Source: Prunus persica (taxonomy: Eukaryota > Streptophyta > Magnoliopsida > Rosales > Rosaceae). From it: a DNA stretch of 64,000 bases. The stretch covers positions 8,122,216-8,186,215 of the forward strand of contig NC_034013.1 of the NCBI RefSeq assembly GCF_000346465.2, written 5' to 3'. The notes beneath the pieces are model-generated. The model ran no database searches and was not told where the DNA came from. It saw only the letters and a list, made by a program, of their open reading frames with translations. A program made the translations under genes and the position numbers. The number at the start of each line of letters is the position of its first letter. The stretch's first letter is position 1. Shown one piece after another: positions 1 to 10,016 of the stretch.

Positions 1-1126
1 CCTATACAAGCGTGGCTTCAGCCACCCCTACATTTGGTGTCTAACACTATTGGAAGACAATTATGTCCTTCGGGAAATTCATGAAGGCATCTGTGGCAAC
101 CACTCAGGCGCCTGCTCACTAGCGCATAGAGCCATTAGGCAAGGCCACTTCTGGCCCTCACTTCACACTGATGTCCAGGCCTTCACCCAGAAGTGCGATA
201 AGTGTCAATAATTTGCCAATATCCCACAACTTCCTTCTGAACCATTGACAGCAACGGTCAATCCTTGGCCATTTGCCCAATGGGGACTAGACCTCATTGA
301 ACCTATGCCTGAGGGCAAGGGCCAAGTCAAGTATGCAGTTGCAGCTGTAAACTATTTCACCAAATGGGCTAAAGCCGAAGCCTTAGCCACCATCACCTCC
401 GCTCGCATAGAAACCTTTGTTTAGCAAAATATCGTATGTCACTTCGGCATCCCCAACACTATCGTCACAGACAATGACCGGCAATTTGACAATGCAAAGT
501 TCAAACAATTTTGTTCCAACCTCAATATCTGTCTTTGCTTCACCTCCCCAGCCCAACTTCAGTCCAATTGCCAGGTTGAAGCTGTGAACAAAATCATCAA
601 GAAAACCCTGAAGACCAAGCTTGACAAGGCCAAGGGTTGGTGGCCAGAGCTACTCCTAGAGGTTCTCTTGTCCTACCACACCACCTTCCGTACCTCCATA
701 GGGGAAACACCTTTCTCTCTTTCCTTTGGTACCTAAGCCGTGGCACTAGCGGAGATTGGCCAGCCCACATATCGAACCTCCACTTATGATGCCGAAGCCA
801 ATGACAAGTCGTTAGCCCTTATCCTCGACTTCATTGACGAACTTCGTGACCAATCCAACATGCGCAACGTCACATACAAACCGCATATCGCAAGGTACTA
901 TGAGTCCTGAGTCAAACCCCGTGCTTTCAAGCTTAGGGATTGGGTCATACGCAAGGTTTCCTTGCCCACCAAGAACCCTACTTAAGGTACCTTGGGCCCT
1001 ACATGGAAATGTCCTTATGAGATTATCAAAGTTTGCCACCCCAGCACTTATCAATTTCTTGATCCCAAGGGCAAGACTTTGCCTTATCCTTGGAACGCTG
1101 ATCACCTCAAGTACTACTATAAGTAA
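1..1126 (+). pseudogene. Ty3/gypsy integrase remnant
   Basis: Conceptual translation of the plus strand gives a retroviral-type integrase: an HHCC zinc-binding region (HEGICGNH, then CDKCQ near 190-210), a catalytic core with the first Asp in WGLDLIEP (about 285), the second in TDNDRQF (about 470) and the Glu in NCQVEAVNK (about 570), and a C-terminal part ending LKYYYK just before the TAA at 1124. Such integrases insert element cDNA into chromosomes. At least five in-frame stops (for example near 210, 422, 735 and 907) interrupt it, so it is a pseudogene. It is cut off at the window start, so reverse transcriptase and RNase H are not seen. Confidence 0.85.
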
Positions 1127-1332
1127 ACATACCTAGACCCTAGTACGTTATGTTTTCTTATACTTTGGTCTTGAGCCTTGACTCAACCAACTCTTGTACT
1201 TTCTGCCTTTCGGCACCTGTTTAATGAAACGCCTGACTCTGGCTAATTCTCATAAATTACATAAGTATCATTTTGCTAGCACAACTGATCTCCAACGACA
1301 ACAAGTCTAAATATCATAGCAAATCAAAATAA

Positions 1333-1349
1333 CCTTGCCCTAGGCAAGG
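1333..1349. repeat. Perfect 7-bp-stem hairpin between convergent ORFs
   Basis: CCTTGCC, a three-base spacer CTA, then GGCAAGG form a perfect inverted repeat. It sits between the end of the plus-strand integrase and the end of the minus-strand ORF. The stem is the same sequence as in the hairpin field at 4.6-5.8 kb. Confidence 0.7.
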
Positions 1350-1470
1350 CAAAAATGTTCATACAAAATAAAAATAAACATCAAGTGTTTCAAACAAATA
1401 GCTAGAATATATAAAGAAGGCAACGCCTTCAAGACTCAGTAGAAGGGGCATCCGCGGTGGCCGGCTATGA

Positions 1471-3656
1471 CTATGGCGCAACAGCAGTGGCATCAGTAGT
1501 GGGACTAGGTGAAGGAGGCTCACCGCTCGTATCGAAGTTGATCTCAATTGAAGGGTTGAACCTCACCAGCCTATCCTCCCAACGAAGCTGCTCATCCACT
1601 AGCCGATCCATGATGTAACTCTTCAGCTCCTTTGAAGTTCGAAATGACTCGATCGCTTCAGCTCGGGCAGCAGCTATCTCATCGGCCTTCGACTGCCTCA
1701 GCTCTTCCATCTCCTTGGCCATTGCTGCCTTCTGCAACAGCAAGGTGTTCCTTTCTCGGATGGCCTCATGCACCTCCGCTACCTTGCTCTTAGCGATTTC
1801 ATCACGCCTCTTCAGCCTCTGAATCTCCTTATCTACCTTAGCCATGTTGACATACATCTCACCAAAGGCTTGCAACACCAAAGCATCATCAGTCAAAGCA
1901 AACCAAAATGATAAAAACAAAAACAAAAACAGAGATGACTTACGTAGGCATGAGTAAGGATCGCCTTCTGGGCCCGATCGGCAAAGGAAAAGGCCTGAGT
2001 CCTCGCCAGAGCCTCGGGGTCACTCTTCACGCCTTCGAGGAAGACGTTCACCAAGGGAACTTCCTGCCGATGCATGGCCAGGTTAACCTCCTTCTTCTCC
2101 CGACGCAGCTTGGAGAAGTCCACCTTCTCTACCCCCTCAGCAAAAACATCCTCCATACCAAAAGGGAGCTTCGGAGGGCCCTGCAGATGAAAAGGAAGAA
2201 GCCTCAGCCTCGTCCCCATCACACTCTGGCAAGCTTCCTTCAGCGCCTTCCACTTTCCCAGAGCATCAGCAACCCGCCCCTCATCATCATCTCTCGAGCG
2301 CTTCCCAGTCGCTTGCTGGGCACCCCTCTTCTCCGCCTTCTTGGCACGAGACTCCCTGAGCAGCTTCTGCATCTCGGCCTCATCAAGATCCGTGACCACC
2401 TTCGTGCTTCTTTTTATCACACCTACCACTGCACATCAAAAGCTAAGTTAGTCACAACTACGAAAAGGAATCAAAAGACAAACAACAAAGGTGACCCAAG
2501 TACTTACTTCCTTATAAGAGTCTGGACTCGAGCAGATTCTTCTTGGTGACTAGGTTTCGGTACTCACGCTCGGTCTCTGACAGCAATGACCTCACCCTCT
2601 CAACTTCGTCTTCTTGCTCCTTAGAGATCAGCCCCCACTTCAAAGAACCTGCACCAAAGGTTAGATACTACTCAGCCATTTACATTTGCACAAGCAAAAA
2701 TGGAGAACCAAGAGTCAAAGCAGGTAAAAAACACTACAAAACAATAATCAGTCTTAAAGGATAGGGCCAAGAACCTATAGACTGGAAGTGGGTAGGAATG
2801 TGTTTGGTGACGGTCTTTCCTGGCGGACACTCCCAGTCACCATAAGCCAGACACCACCTGTTGCTCTAGGACTTCTGAGTAGAAGGCTTCTGACCAATAA
2901 AATAACCCTTCTCTTTTGCCTTTTGGCAATTGGCCTATACCTAGCCAAAACTTCCCTGTTGCTTGGAGATCGAGTACAAATATATGAACTGCTCAAATGT
3001 CGGCTCTCCCAACCCAGCCAACCACCAAGCAATGTAAACCCCATGTAGAAGAATCCAAATGTTGGGATTATATTGGCCCGGTGCATACCCCAGCTTGGCC
3101 AACATCATTTGCACCCAAGGATGAAATGGTAGTCTGAAGCCATGCTGGTACATATCAGTAAAAATCAACACAAAACCCTTGGAAGGATATCTAACCACAT
3201 CAGCTGCAGTGGGTAACCTCAAGCCTACATAGGGTGGAACACAATAGTCTATCCGAAGCTCGGCCAACTTTGCTTCTGTAAGTATGTTCCGCCTCGCCAA
3301 AAGGATACCAACTCGTATGTCCACTCCCTCTAAAGCTGAAGCCACGGCCACACCCACGAATCCCCGGATAGTGATGCCTAGTTGCTCGAGCCAACCTCTG
3401 GCGTATAAGGCAAGGCTAGAACCCGATCAGCTATAGCCTCTAACTCTATGTAATTCCTCTGCATCTCCGTATATGCAGCTGACCCAGAGTTTACTAATAG
3501 CTCACCCTCATGCACTACCATCCTACTCTCTATAACACCTTCTACCACACCCTCTATCTCGGTACTCTCATATTCATAACAAAACATATTGGCTGGGCTC
3601 CTCACTCTCAGTATCATCCCCACCAAAGGCAGTGGGGTCATGACTTTCTCTACCAT
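1471..3656 (-). pseudogene. Antisense additional ORF of the Ty3/gypsy element (gypsy-type transposase_28-like domain plus coiled coil)
   Basis: Four minus-strand coding blocks run in order: 3656-3378, 3357-2941, 2429-about 1950 and about 1880-1471. The second resembles the plant 'putative gypsy type transposon' domain (PF04195): GFVLIFTDMYQHGFRLPFHP, then LAKLGYAPGQYNPNIW. The third is basic and charged (MQKLLRESRAKKAEKR). The last is a long heptad-rich coiled coil (KVDKEIQRLKRRDEIAKSK) with a Pro/Ser/Thr-rich tail. A GTAAGT donor at about 1946 and a pyrimidine-rich stretch upstream of block four suggest splicing. Frames do not join cleanly between blocks one and two or around 2770-2940, so the copy is probably broken. 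The function of these antisense ORFs is unknown. The domain name is recalled, not searched. Confidence 0.55.
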
Positions 3657-4217
3657 AACTTTCAGACATCTACAATATGCAGAAACAAGAAAAAAGAACT
3701 AATGCACATGCAAGGAGGATCGAAAACACAACAACACAAACAGTGGCACACCTACATACTTTTGATATACAAGCAAACATCCAACAAGTTCATCTCAATG
3801 CTCATGGTGTTCATCAAGTTCATACCAATATTCAAGGTGTTCATCCTAAATCTTCAACATGTTCTTGCAAAAAGGACATTTCAATTCGAAAGTTTGAAGG
3901 AAATGGGGTCTAACCTTGTTTGCACCATCGCGAAAAAGACACCAGAAATCACCTTGACACAGCACCACCACTAGGTATTTCGCCGGAAATCTCCCTCTCC
4001 TTCTCACTTTCTAGCAATTTTTTTCTCAAAGACACAAGTGTAAGGCCTTCGTCACCCCAAAGTTCCTTTTTATGAAGCCTCAAGGGTACCAATGCCTCGG
4101 TTCACGAAAAAAACCTAGCACCATTTCATCTTCCCTCTCAAATTTCTTGTACCTACATATACTTTGAAATTTACATTTTTTTTATTAAAAAAAACGCGGA
4201 GAGGAATTTGAAAAGGC

Positions 4218-5796
4218 CTTGCCGAACGCTAAAACAATCAGGCGGTCACAAAATCTTAACCTTGCCCAAGCCACCTGCCGAAGTTGTCGTGACCTAGCTC
4301 CAATCCTTGCCACAATCCAAGCCTTGACAAAATGTTGGTTGGGCCGGCTCCAAGGATTGCCAAAACCCACGCGCTCAAGCCTCTTGCCGAATGGAAAGAC
4401 CTCAGGCACGTCGCGTTCAGACTCTTCTCAACACTTCAGAGCCTTGACAAATCTCCAAGGCCTGGCCCAGCTTCACCCTCCTACCGTAGCCAAAAATGAG
4501 TGTTTCGAAACTACTTACCTCAACAAGGCCTAGCTCCAATTCTCAGCCCAAATTCACACCAACTTCAAGCCTAGGCTTACGGGCCCACAGAATTCCTCTT
4601 GCCGAAGGGAAACTTCTAGAAGGCCCTCAAGGAAAAAACACACCCTTGTCGAGCGGCAAGGGCTGTGTGGAAGGAAAGTGCGGGATTGAAAAATTGATGA
4701 GACGGAAGACCCAAGCCAAATTGGGTCTCTTGCCGAATGACACCTATCGTCCAAAAGCAATCGATGAGGCCCACAACACCACTTGCACGAGCCAAGGCTC
4801 GGCTCCCTCCAATCTCCCTTGTCGAATGGCAAGGGTTGGGTCGCAACTCCAAATACGCTCACAGAAAACCTTCTTCCGAGAAGGATCCTGCCGAACACAA
4901 ACTGCCTCAAATACAAAAATTTTACTTAACCCACCCTTGCCGAACGACAAGGGTTGAACAGACAAAGGAGGGCTTCAACAAGTACTTACCTCCACACTTG
5001 CCGAATCTGCCCTCGCAGCCTAAGCTAAAACCGATGGCCTCCTCACAGTCCTTGTCAAACACAGCTCCACTGGCCCGACCGAGAACTTTCTTAATCACCG
5101 ATCCAGTCCTAGCTTCGCTTTTGCTTAACCTAGTTCCATCACTTCGATAGGCCTCAAACTTCTAAATAACCCTTGTTGAAAATTGGGGACCACAAAATTA
5201 CATGCTTACCGAAATAGGACCAGCTCCAATCACCCAATCCAAATTAAAATAATAATAAAAAGAAGGACAATCCGAACCGCCGCAAATACCCTGCCGAACG
5301 ACAGGAGGCCTGAAGAAGTTTTCGGGATGCTCTTCTGAACTCACTAAGGATTCGGCGCCTAGGCCTTGCCTAATTCACCCTGCTGACTTGACCTTAATCG
5401 TAAGCGTATACCCACCTCTTCCACAGTGATCTTGCCGAATGGCAGGCCTCATAAAGAGATCCCCTTGCGACTATATCTTATCACCCCTTCTTCCAAACCC
5501 TAGGTCTCACGTGTGCCAAAGCCCCTTACCGAACCTTTTAGGGCCCCCGTTTATGCTCTAGCCTCTTTGCCGAATGAGAAACCCAACATAGTACTCACCG
5601 AGAATCTTGGCCTGCTTGTCGAACGGCAAGCACCAGGCCGAAAGCAACTTAGGCCCAAGCTGTTAAAAAATAATAATAATAAAATAAATAAATAAATAAA
5701 ACGAGGGGTGGATAACCTTGTCGAAAGGCAAGGGCCAAAAAAGGGGAAAAAGAGCTCACAAATTTCTCCAAGCCTCAGCCTTGCCGAACGACAAGG
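4218..5796. repeat. Field of dispersed short GAAN-loop hairpins
   Basis: The consensus CCTTGYC-GAAN-GRCAAGG (6-7 bp stem, four-base loop) recurs through 1.6 kb. Clear copies are at 4645-4662, 4818-4835, 4936-4953, 5290-5305, 5431-5446, 5614-5631, 5716-5733 and 5779-5796. Half-sites with only the left arm plus loop (CTTGCCGAA) are at 4218, 4383, 4598, 4731 and elsewhere. Spacing is irregular, so this is not a simple tandem repeat, and mismatches in one arm are often G:T-compatible. No ORF in the stretch looks real. Confidence 0.7.
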
Positions 5797-6146
5797 GCCA
5801 CACTGAATCTCCCTAGGCTCTTCCTCCTAAGACTTGTGCAGACTAAATGTGGCTTGCAAAATACCTCCTACCGACGTTTCAAGCGCCCAGATCCATTCTC
5901 CTGCCGAAGTTTGAGGGGCCCAAGTCTACTTTTCTCTCAAAGGTACCTAGCTAACAACGGTTCCAGAGGCTCACACAGCTTTTACCCAGCTACTAATTGT
6001 TGACGCAACTTCTAGCTTGCCAACTTGGGGGACTAGGGAATGCCTATGACTCCCACTGAATCTGGAATGCTCGGTCATGATTACATAAAAATCTCACAAG
6101 TTCCCAACCCAGAAGTTACTTCTTGACCTCGAACTTGGGGGATTAC

Positions 6147-6640
6147 TGTTTATACCATAATTAACCGAGCATATCCAGCATCAAAACGACTAGCACCAAG
6201 GCAGACACGCCTTCTCCCTTGCCGAAGGAAGACACTCTTCCAAGGTGCCAAACACCTGTCGAAGCTCCCGACTTCCAAAGCTCTTGCTTGCCTAACCTAA
6301 TCTCCAAGACACGTGTCACCACCACATCGACTTGCACAAAGTCCCACATCGAAACTTTGTGCAAAGCTCCCATTTTCACTTCCCTATAAATAGGGAACAG
6401 TACCCAAGTAAAAAGGGTAACTACTCTCTCACTTTTACTGTTACTCTGCCAAAGTTACCACTCTTAGCTAACTTAAGCATTGGAGAGCCTTCGGCCGGCA
6501 CCACACTGGTGTTCGAAGCTTAACGACTGCTTCTCCTACTTTGTCTTCTTCAGGCTCTTCCCTTACTGAAGGTCCTCACCTTCTCCCCTACTGAAGACTA
6601 CCAACTTCTCTCTAAGTTGACCCTCTTCGAAAAAGAGCAT
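6147..6640 (+). repeat. 3' LTR of the Ty3/gypsy element
   Basis: It starts TGTTTATACC right after a purine-rich tract (AACTTGGGGGATTAC). It contains a TATA box CTATAAATAG at 6384-6393, followed by a typical leader with GGCCGGCACCACACTGGTG near 6494. The 3' boundary is not certain because the partner LTR is outside the window; a CA near 6634 is a candidate. Confidence 0.55.
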
Positions 6641-7394
6641 AAGCATTTTCAATCTGTGTTGTTCCAATAAAGGATAGATTATATGTTGTGAAATTATTGT
6701 TTCTTGCAGTCTACATAATTTCTTGTAGTTTCTGTTATGTTCTCTTCTTCTCTCTGTTTGACTAAGTTTTGGGTTTAAGAATTTGTTTCTGAGGTTTGTC
6801 AAAATTGATTCATGTCTATTTAAGTACCTTAGCTCAATTTTAGTTTGAATCACGTTTCAAAGTCACCTTTATTATCCTCTAAAATTGAGCTAAGATTCAT
6901 GTCTGTTTGAATCAATTTTAGCTGTTACGCTTGTTTTTTGAGTAATATAGATGATTTTATCTTGATTATAATTTTGAGTAATAACAATAGTCGATTATGA
7001 ATGTTTTTTTTTTAAAGGGATTTGAATGTTACCTGCTTTACAATTGTATGCTTTAGGTTAATCCAAATTTGGCTGAAGAGTCAAATGCAGGCGTCTTTTT
7101 CTTCAACTCATAGAAGCTACCAAGTTCAAAGAATGAAGGGGATTCTTTATCTTGTTTTACTCATTCTTATATTGTATTGACTTTCGAAGGGGAGACAGAG
7201 ACGGTTTTATTCTCTGCGAATTTCAGTTTTAAAATTCCTTCTATGATTATCCAAATAGGGGAAATTGTAATTTCCGTCATTTTCTAAATTCTATATACAA
7301 GATATCCAAACACTGAAATTTGAAAATGACGTAATTTCAAATGTTGTAATTACAAATTCTGTCATTTACAAATTCTATGAAAATTAGAATTCCT
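6641..7394. other. Intergenic, AT-rich; 3' flank of a calmodulin-like gene
   Basis: No ORF or RNA gene was recognised. The part from about 7200 to 7394 probably includes the 3' UTR of the minus-strand calmodulin-like gene. It contains several near-repeats of TTGTAATT/ACAAATTC and GACGTAATTTC-like words (7260-7390), which could be a decayed MITE, but no ends could be defined. Confidence 0.4.
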
Positions 7395-7996
7395 TCATTC
7401 AGACGCACCATTAGGGTACATTAATTTTTCCATGAAGACCAAGTATTGATCAAAGCGAACCCTCCCATTATCACCACCCATCTGTTGAAGAAATTCTTCC
7501 AGTTCTTCCTCAGATGGGGTTTGCCCTAGTGAGGTCAATACATTGCTCAACTCATCGGTAGTGATAGTGCCTGTAAATAAATAAATAAGAAAATTTTATT
7601 CAAAAGCACATGAACCATTTTCTTGAACATCTTTTTTGTCAATGAAATTAAGTTCTATAACTAAGCAATGAAATTTAAATATTAAGGTTGATTTAGTAAC
7701 TTAATTCAACATTTCAACACACGTATTCTCTTTTGTATTTCTATGATTGGTATGTAACGGTCACCACGTGTATAACATGTTATGATCTTTCTTGTATCCA
7801 TGAAATGAGAAAATTTTAGATGGAATAGACTATATACAATTAGTGATAAAGACGAGAAATTTAAGTTGAGATGGTAAAGCATAATATACACATAAATATA
7901 TATAAAAAGAGGGATCTAACCATTGCCATCCTTGTCAAAAATGTTGAAGGCTTGCTTGAGCTCCTCGACTTGCTCATCGGTCATATCGGAATCCAT
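7395..7996 (-). CDS. Short calmodulin-like EF-hand protein, copy 1
   Basis: Two exons: 7996-7921 and 7570-7395, with a GT-AG intron of 350 bp. The product is about 83 residues, half the length of calmodulin, and resembles its N-terminal lobe. EF-hand 1 has a canonical 12-residue loop DKDGNGTITTDE (about residues 21-32), split by the intron after the Asn codon. EF-hand 2 is degenerate: the loop around MGGDNGRVRFDQ lacks one residue and ends in Gln instead of Glu, so it probably does not bind calcium normally. The role is presumably a small calcium sensor; the target is unknown. A minus-strand TTTAAATA box lies about 105 bp upstream of the ATG. A close paralogue lies at 15893-17042, with promoter and intron similarity, so the pair arose by local duplication. 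Confidence 0.85.
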
Positions 7997-8549
7997 ATTT
8001 CCTTCTGTTTTTTTTATATAAAGAAATAGATATATAAACTTTTGTACTGTTTTTCTTTGATGTCTCTTTGAAAGCTCCAAAAGAAATGGAGCGAAATGGA
8101 GGTATTTAAAGTTTCATCAAATTCTCTCTCTGTGACTGTGAATGAATGTAGTTGTTTAAATGGATGGCAGTAAATCTCGCTGCAGCTTTTACCACAAATA
8201 TTTGTTTTAACTTTCAACCTCTGGTGAAAATGCAACACTCAAGTTTGCCATGTAAAAATCCACCATGAATCATGGCACGACATATTCTTCAAATGTATGA
8301 ACGTTTCGCGAGAGTTTTAAGTAAAAATCCACCATGAATTTGGGATTGTGATAGTTGCTAATATGTTGCATGCATCATGCTGATGTATAATAACGTTTCG
8401 CGAGAGTTCTGTCTAGGCTCATATTTTTTTCAAGTGTGAATTTGCACATGTTTTTTGGTTTGCAAGCCCCCTCCAACTTGACGTGACCAAGATAGTAGGT
8501 GAGGATTTTGTTACTATCTGGCGACATATGGTGATGAAGCTCAGCTCCT
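7997..8549. other. Promoter region of calmodulin-like copy 1, with a local duplication
   Basis: 7997-8240 is homologous to 17043-17290 upstream of the second calmodulin-like gene, including AAATGGATGGCAGTAAATCT (8158) and TTTTACCACAA. Beyond it, GTAAAAATCCACCATGAAT occurs at about 8253 and 8322, and AACGTTTCGCGAGAGTT at about 8301 and 8392, a diverged duplication of roughly 70-90 bp. No coding region was recognised. Confidence 0.5.
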
Positions 8550-9284
8550 TTGAGCATGGAGCTGAGGTCATCCAGTGGTTTGTTTTTGGACTATGAAGAA
8601 TCTGGAAAACCTAGAATTTGGCTGTCTTTGAAGATGCCAAAGTTGATCCGACGGAGGCTATATTCATCTTCTGCTGAACCAAGTTACTGCGTACCGTGCG
8701 GCTAAACAAGAGTTTCAACCCCAGCTTGGTCAGGCCATCAGCAGCTCTAAGCCCTAAAGTTGGTGTAAACCCCGGCCGGGCTTAATCAAGGTAAACTGCG
8801 ATGCCGCCTGGTCTACCTAGCAGTTGCGCGGAGGAGTCGGCTGGGTTATAAGGGACAACCATGGTCTGCTCTTATGTGCTTGTGGCGAGGGAGACCTTCG
8901 CGGCTCTTCTGCTCTGATGATGGAACTTCTTGCTATTCAACATGCACTCAGTGCGTATGCCCAATTTACCTCATAGACGTAATGGTGGAGTCTGATGCCT
9001 AGCGAGGAATCTCAATACTCGACGGACATACTACAATAGATTCCGATCTTGAGAGGATTGTCTTTGATATCCAGCAGTTGATGGCTCATCTCACTCGGCT
9101 CTCCTTTGTGTTTGCACCCCAACGTTGCAATCGGGCTGCCCATACTGTAGCTTGTTCCGTTTCTAAACAGGGGTAATCATGTGGAACTGACTGACTTTTT
9201 AATATTCTTGCCGCATATGTAAACCTTACTATTCTCTATTAATAAAATTTTCCAGCGACTTTGACAACAACAACAAAAAAAAGT
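8550..9284 (+). pseudogene. LINE 3' end remnant (RNase H-like domain and A-rich tail)
   Basis: Plus-strand translation across stops and frameshifts gives the plant non-LTR retrotransposon RNase H domain (RVT_3 type): IKVNCDAAW near 8788, GLLLCACGEG near 8870, SSALMMELLAIQHALSA near 8910, VMVESDA near 8980 and CNRAAHTVACSVSKQG near 9130-9175. An AATAAA-like word at 9239 and an A-rich tail ACAACAACAACAAAAAAAA at about 9266-9284 mark the 3' end. It is a dead 5'-truncated fragment. Confidence 0.7.
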
Positions 9285-10016
9285 TCCGTGAAGGTAATTT
9301 TTTTAATGAAATAATATGGCATCAACTTTCTGCCAATTTTACCCCAAATAATATATATGCACATGAAAGGATGTGAGAAAAATATTCTCCTGAGGACAGC
9401 TAGGGAAATGGAAACTCAAATAACATAAACACCTAAGTACTTTTTGGTTGAAGTTAGGCATGGCAACGGGGTAGATTGGGGCCGAGCATTAGGTAACGAG
9501 TACTCGTAGGGGATTCGGGACCTTGGTGTTGTTCTTAAATGAAATAATGAAAAATTATAATGCAGTGGATAAAAAAAATAAAAAGACAATAACACAATAC
9601 AATTTCGTGTAAAACAACATATAATCATACTCCGATATTGAGACAGAAATACCATAAAACTAATAGCTAGATGATGATGGTTGAATTTTCGTTATTGAGG
9701 AAAAGGAAAGCAAAATTAGTTACTTATATGGTTTTGGTAAATGAGTACTTACTTTCATAATTTTGTTAACTTTTCCATTATTCATTCACTTTGTAGGAAA
9801 AAGAATGTCGGTGATGACAACTGTCGGTGGGGGTTTTTTTGATTTTTTTTTAATGACAATTGTCTGTGAGTTGGTTCGGAAAGTAAAATCCATGTCGGGG
9901 TGTCCAAAGTTATCATTGGGGTGTAAATAGAATCGCAAACCACTAAATCCTAAACCCTGCTTACCCTGCAGTGGTGAGAGGCTTAAGCCTGAAACTGAAT
10001 CAAATCTTTTAACGAG
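9285..10016. other. Upstream region of PSD1
   Basis: AT-rich, with no coding signal. The last 100-200 bp presumably hold the PSD1 promoter and 5' UTR; no convincing TATA box was picked out. Confidence 0.4.

Larger units (their letters stand above)
1..6640 (+). mobile_element. 3' part of a degenerate Ty3/gypsy (Tat-like) LTR retrotransposon
   Basis: The window opens inside an LTR retroelement on the plus strand. In order it holds an integrase remnant (1-1126), a convergent antisense coding region (about 3656 down to 1471), a non-coding GC-richer stretch full of short hairpins (4218-5796), polypurine tracts ending in GGGGGA near 6028 and 6136, and an LTR beginning TGTTTATACC at 6147. The order integrase, antisense ORF, long spacer, 3' LTR is known from the Tat lineage of plant Ty3/gypsy elements; the lineage call is an inference from that order. 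The 5' LTR, gag and most of pol lie outside the window. Many stop codons show the copy is dead. The right end, about 6600-6645, is judged from the change back to AT-rich unique sequence. Confidence 0.75.

Noticed and set aside
1908..2549. Plus-strand ORF of 213 codons
   Set aside because: It is the antisense shadow of the charged minus-strand ORF of the retroelement; the composition is atypical and there is no domain.
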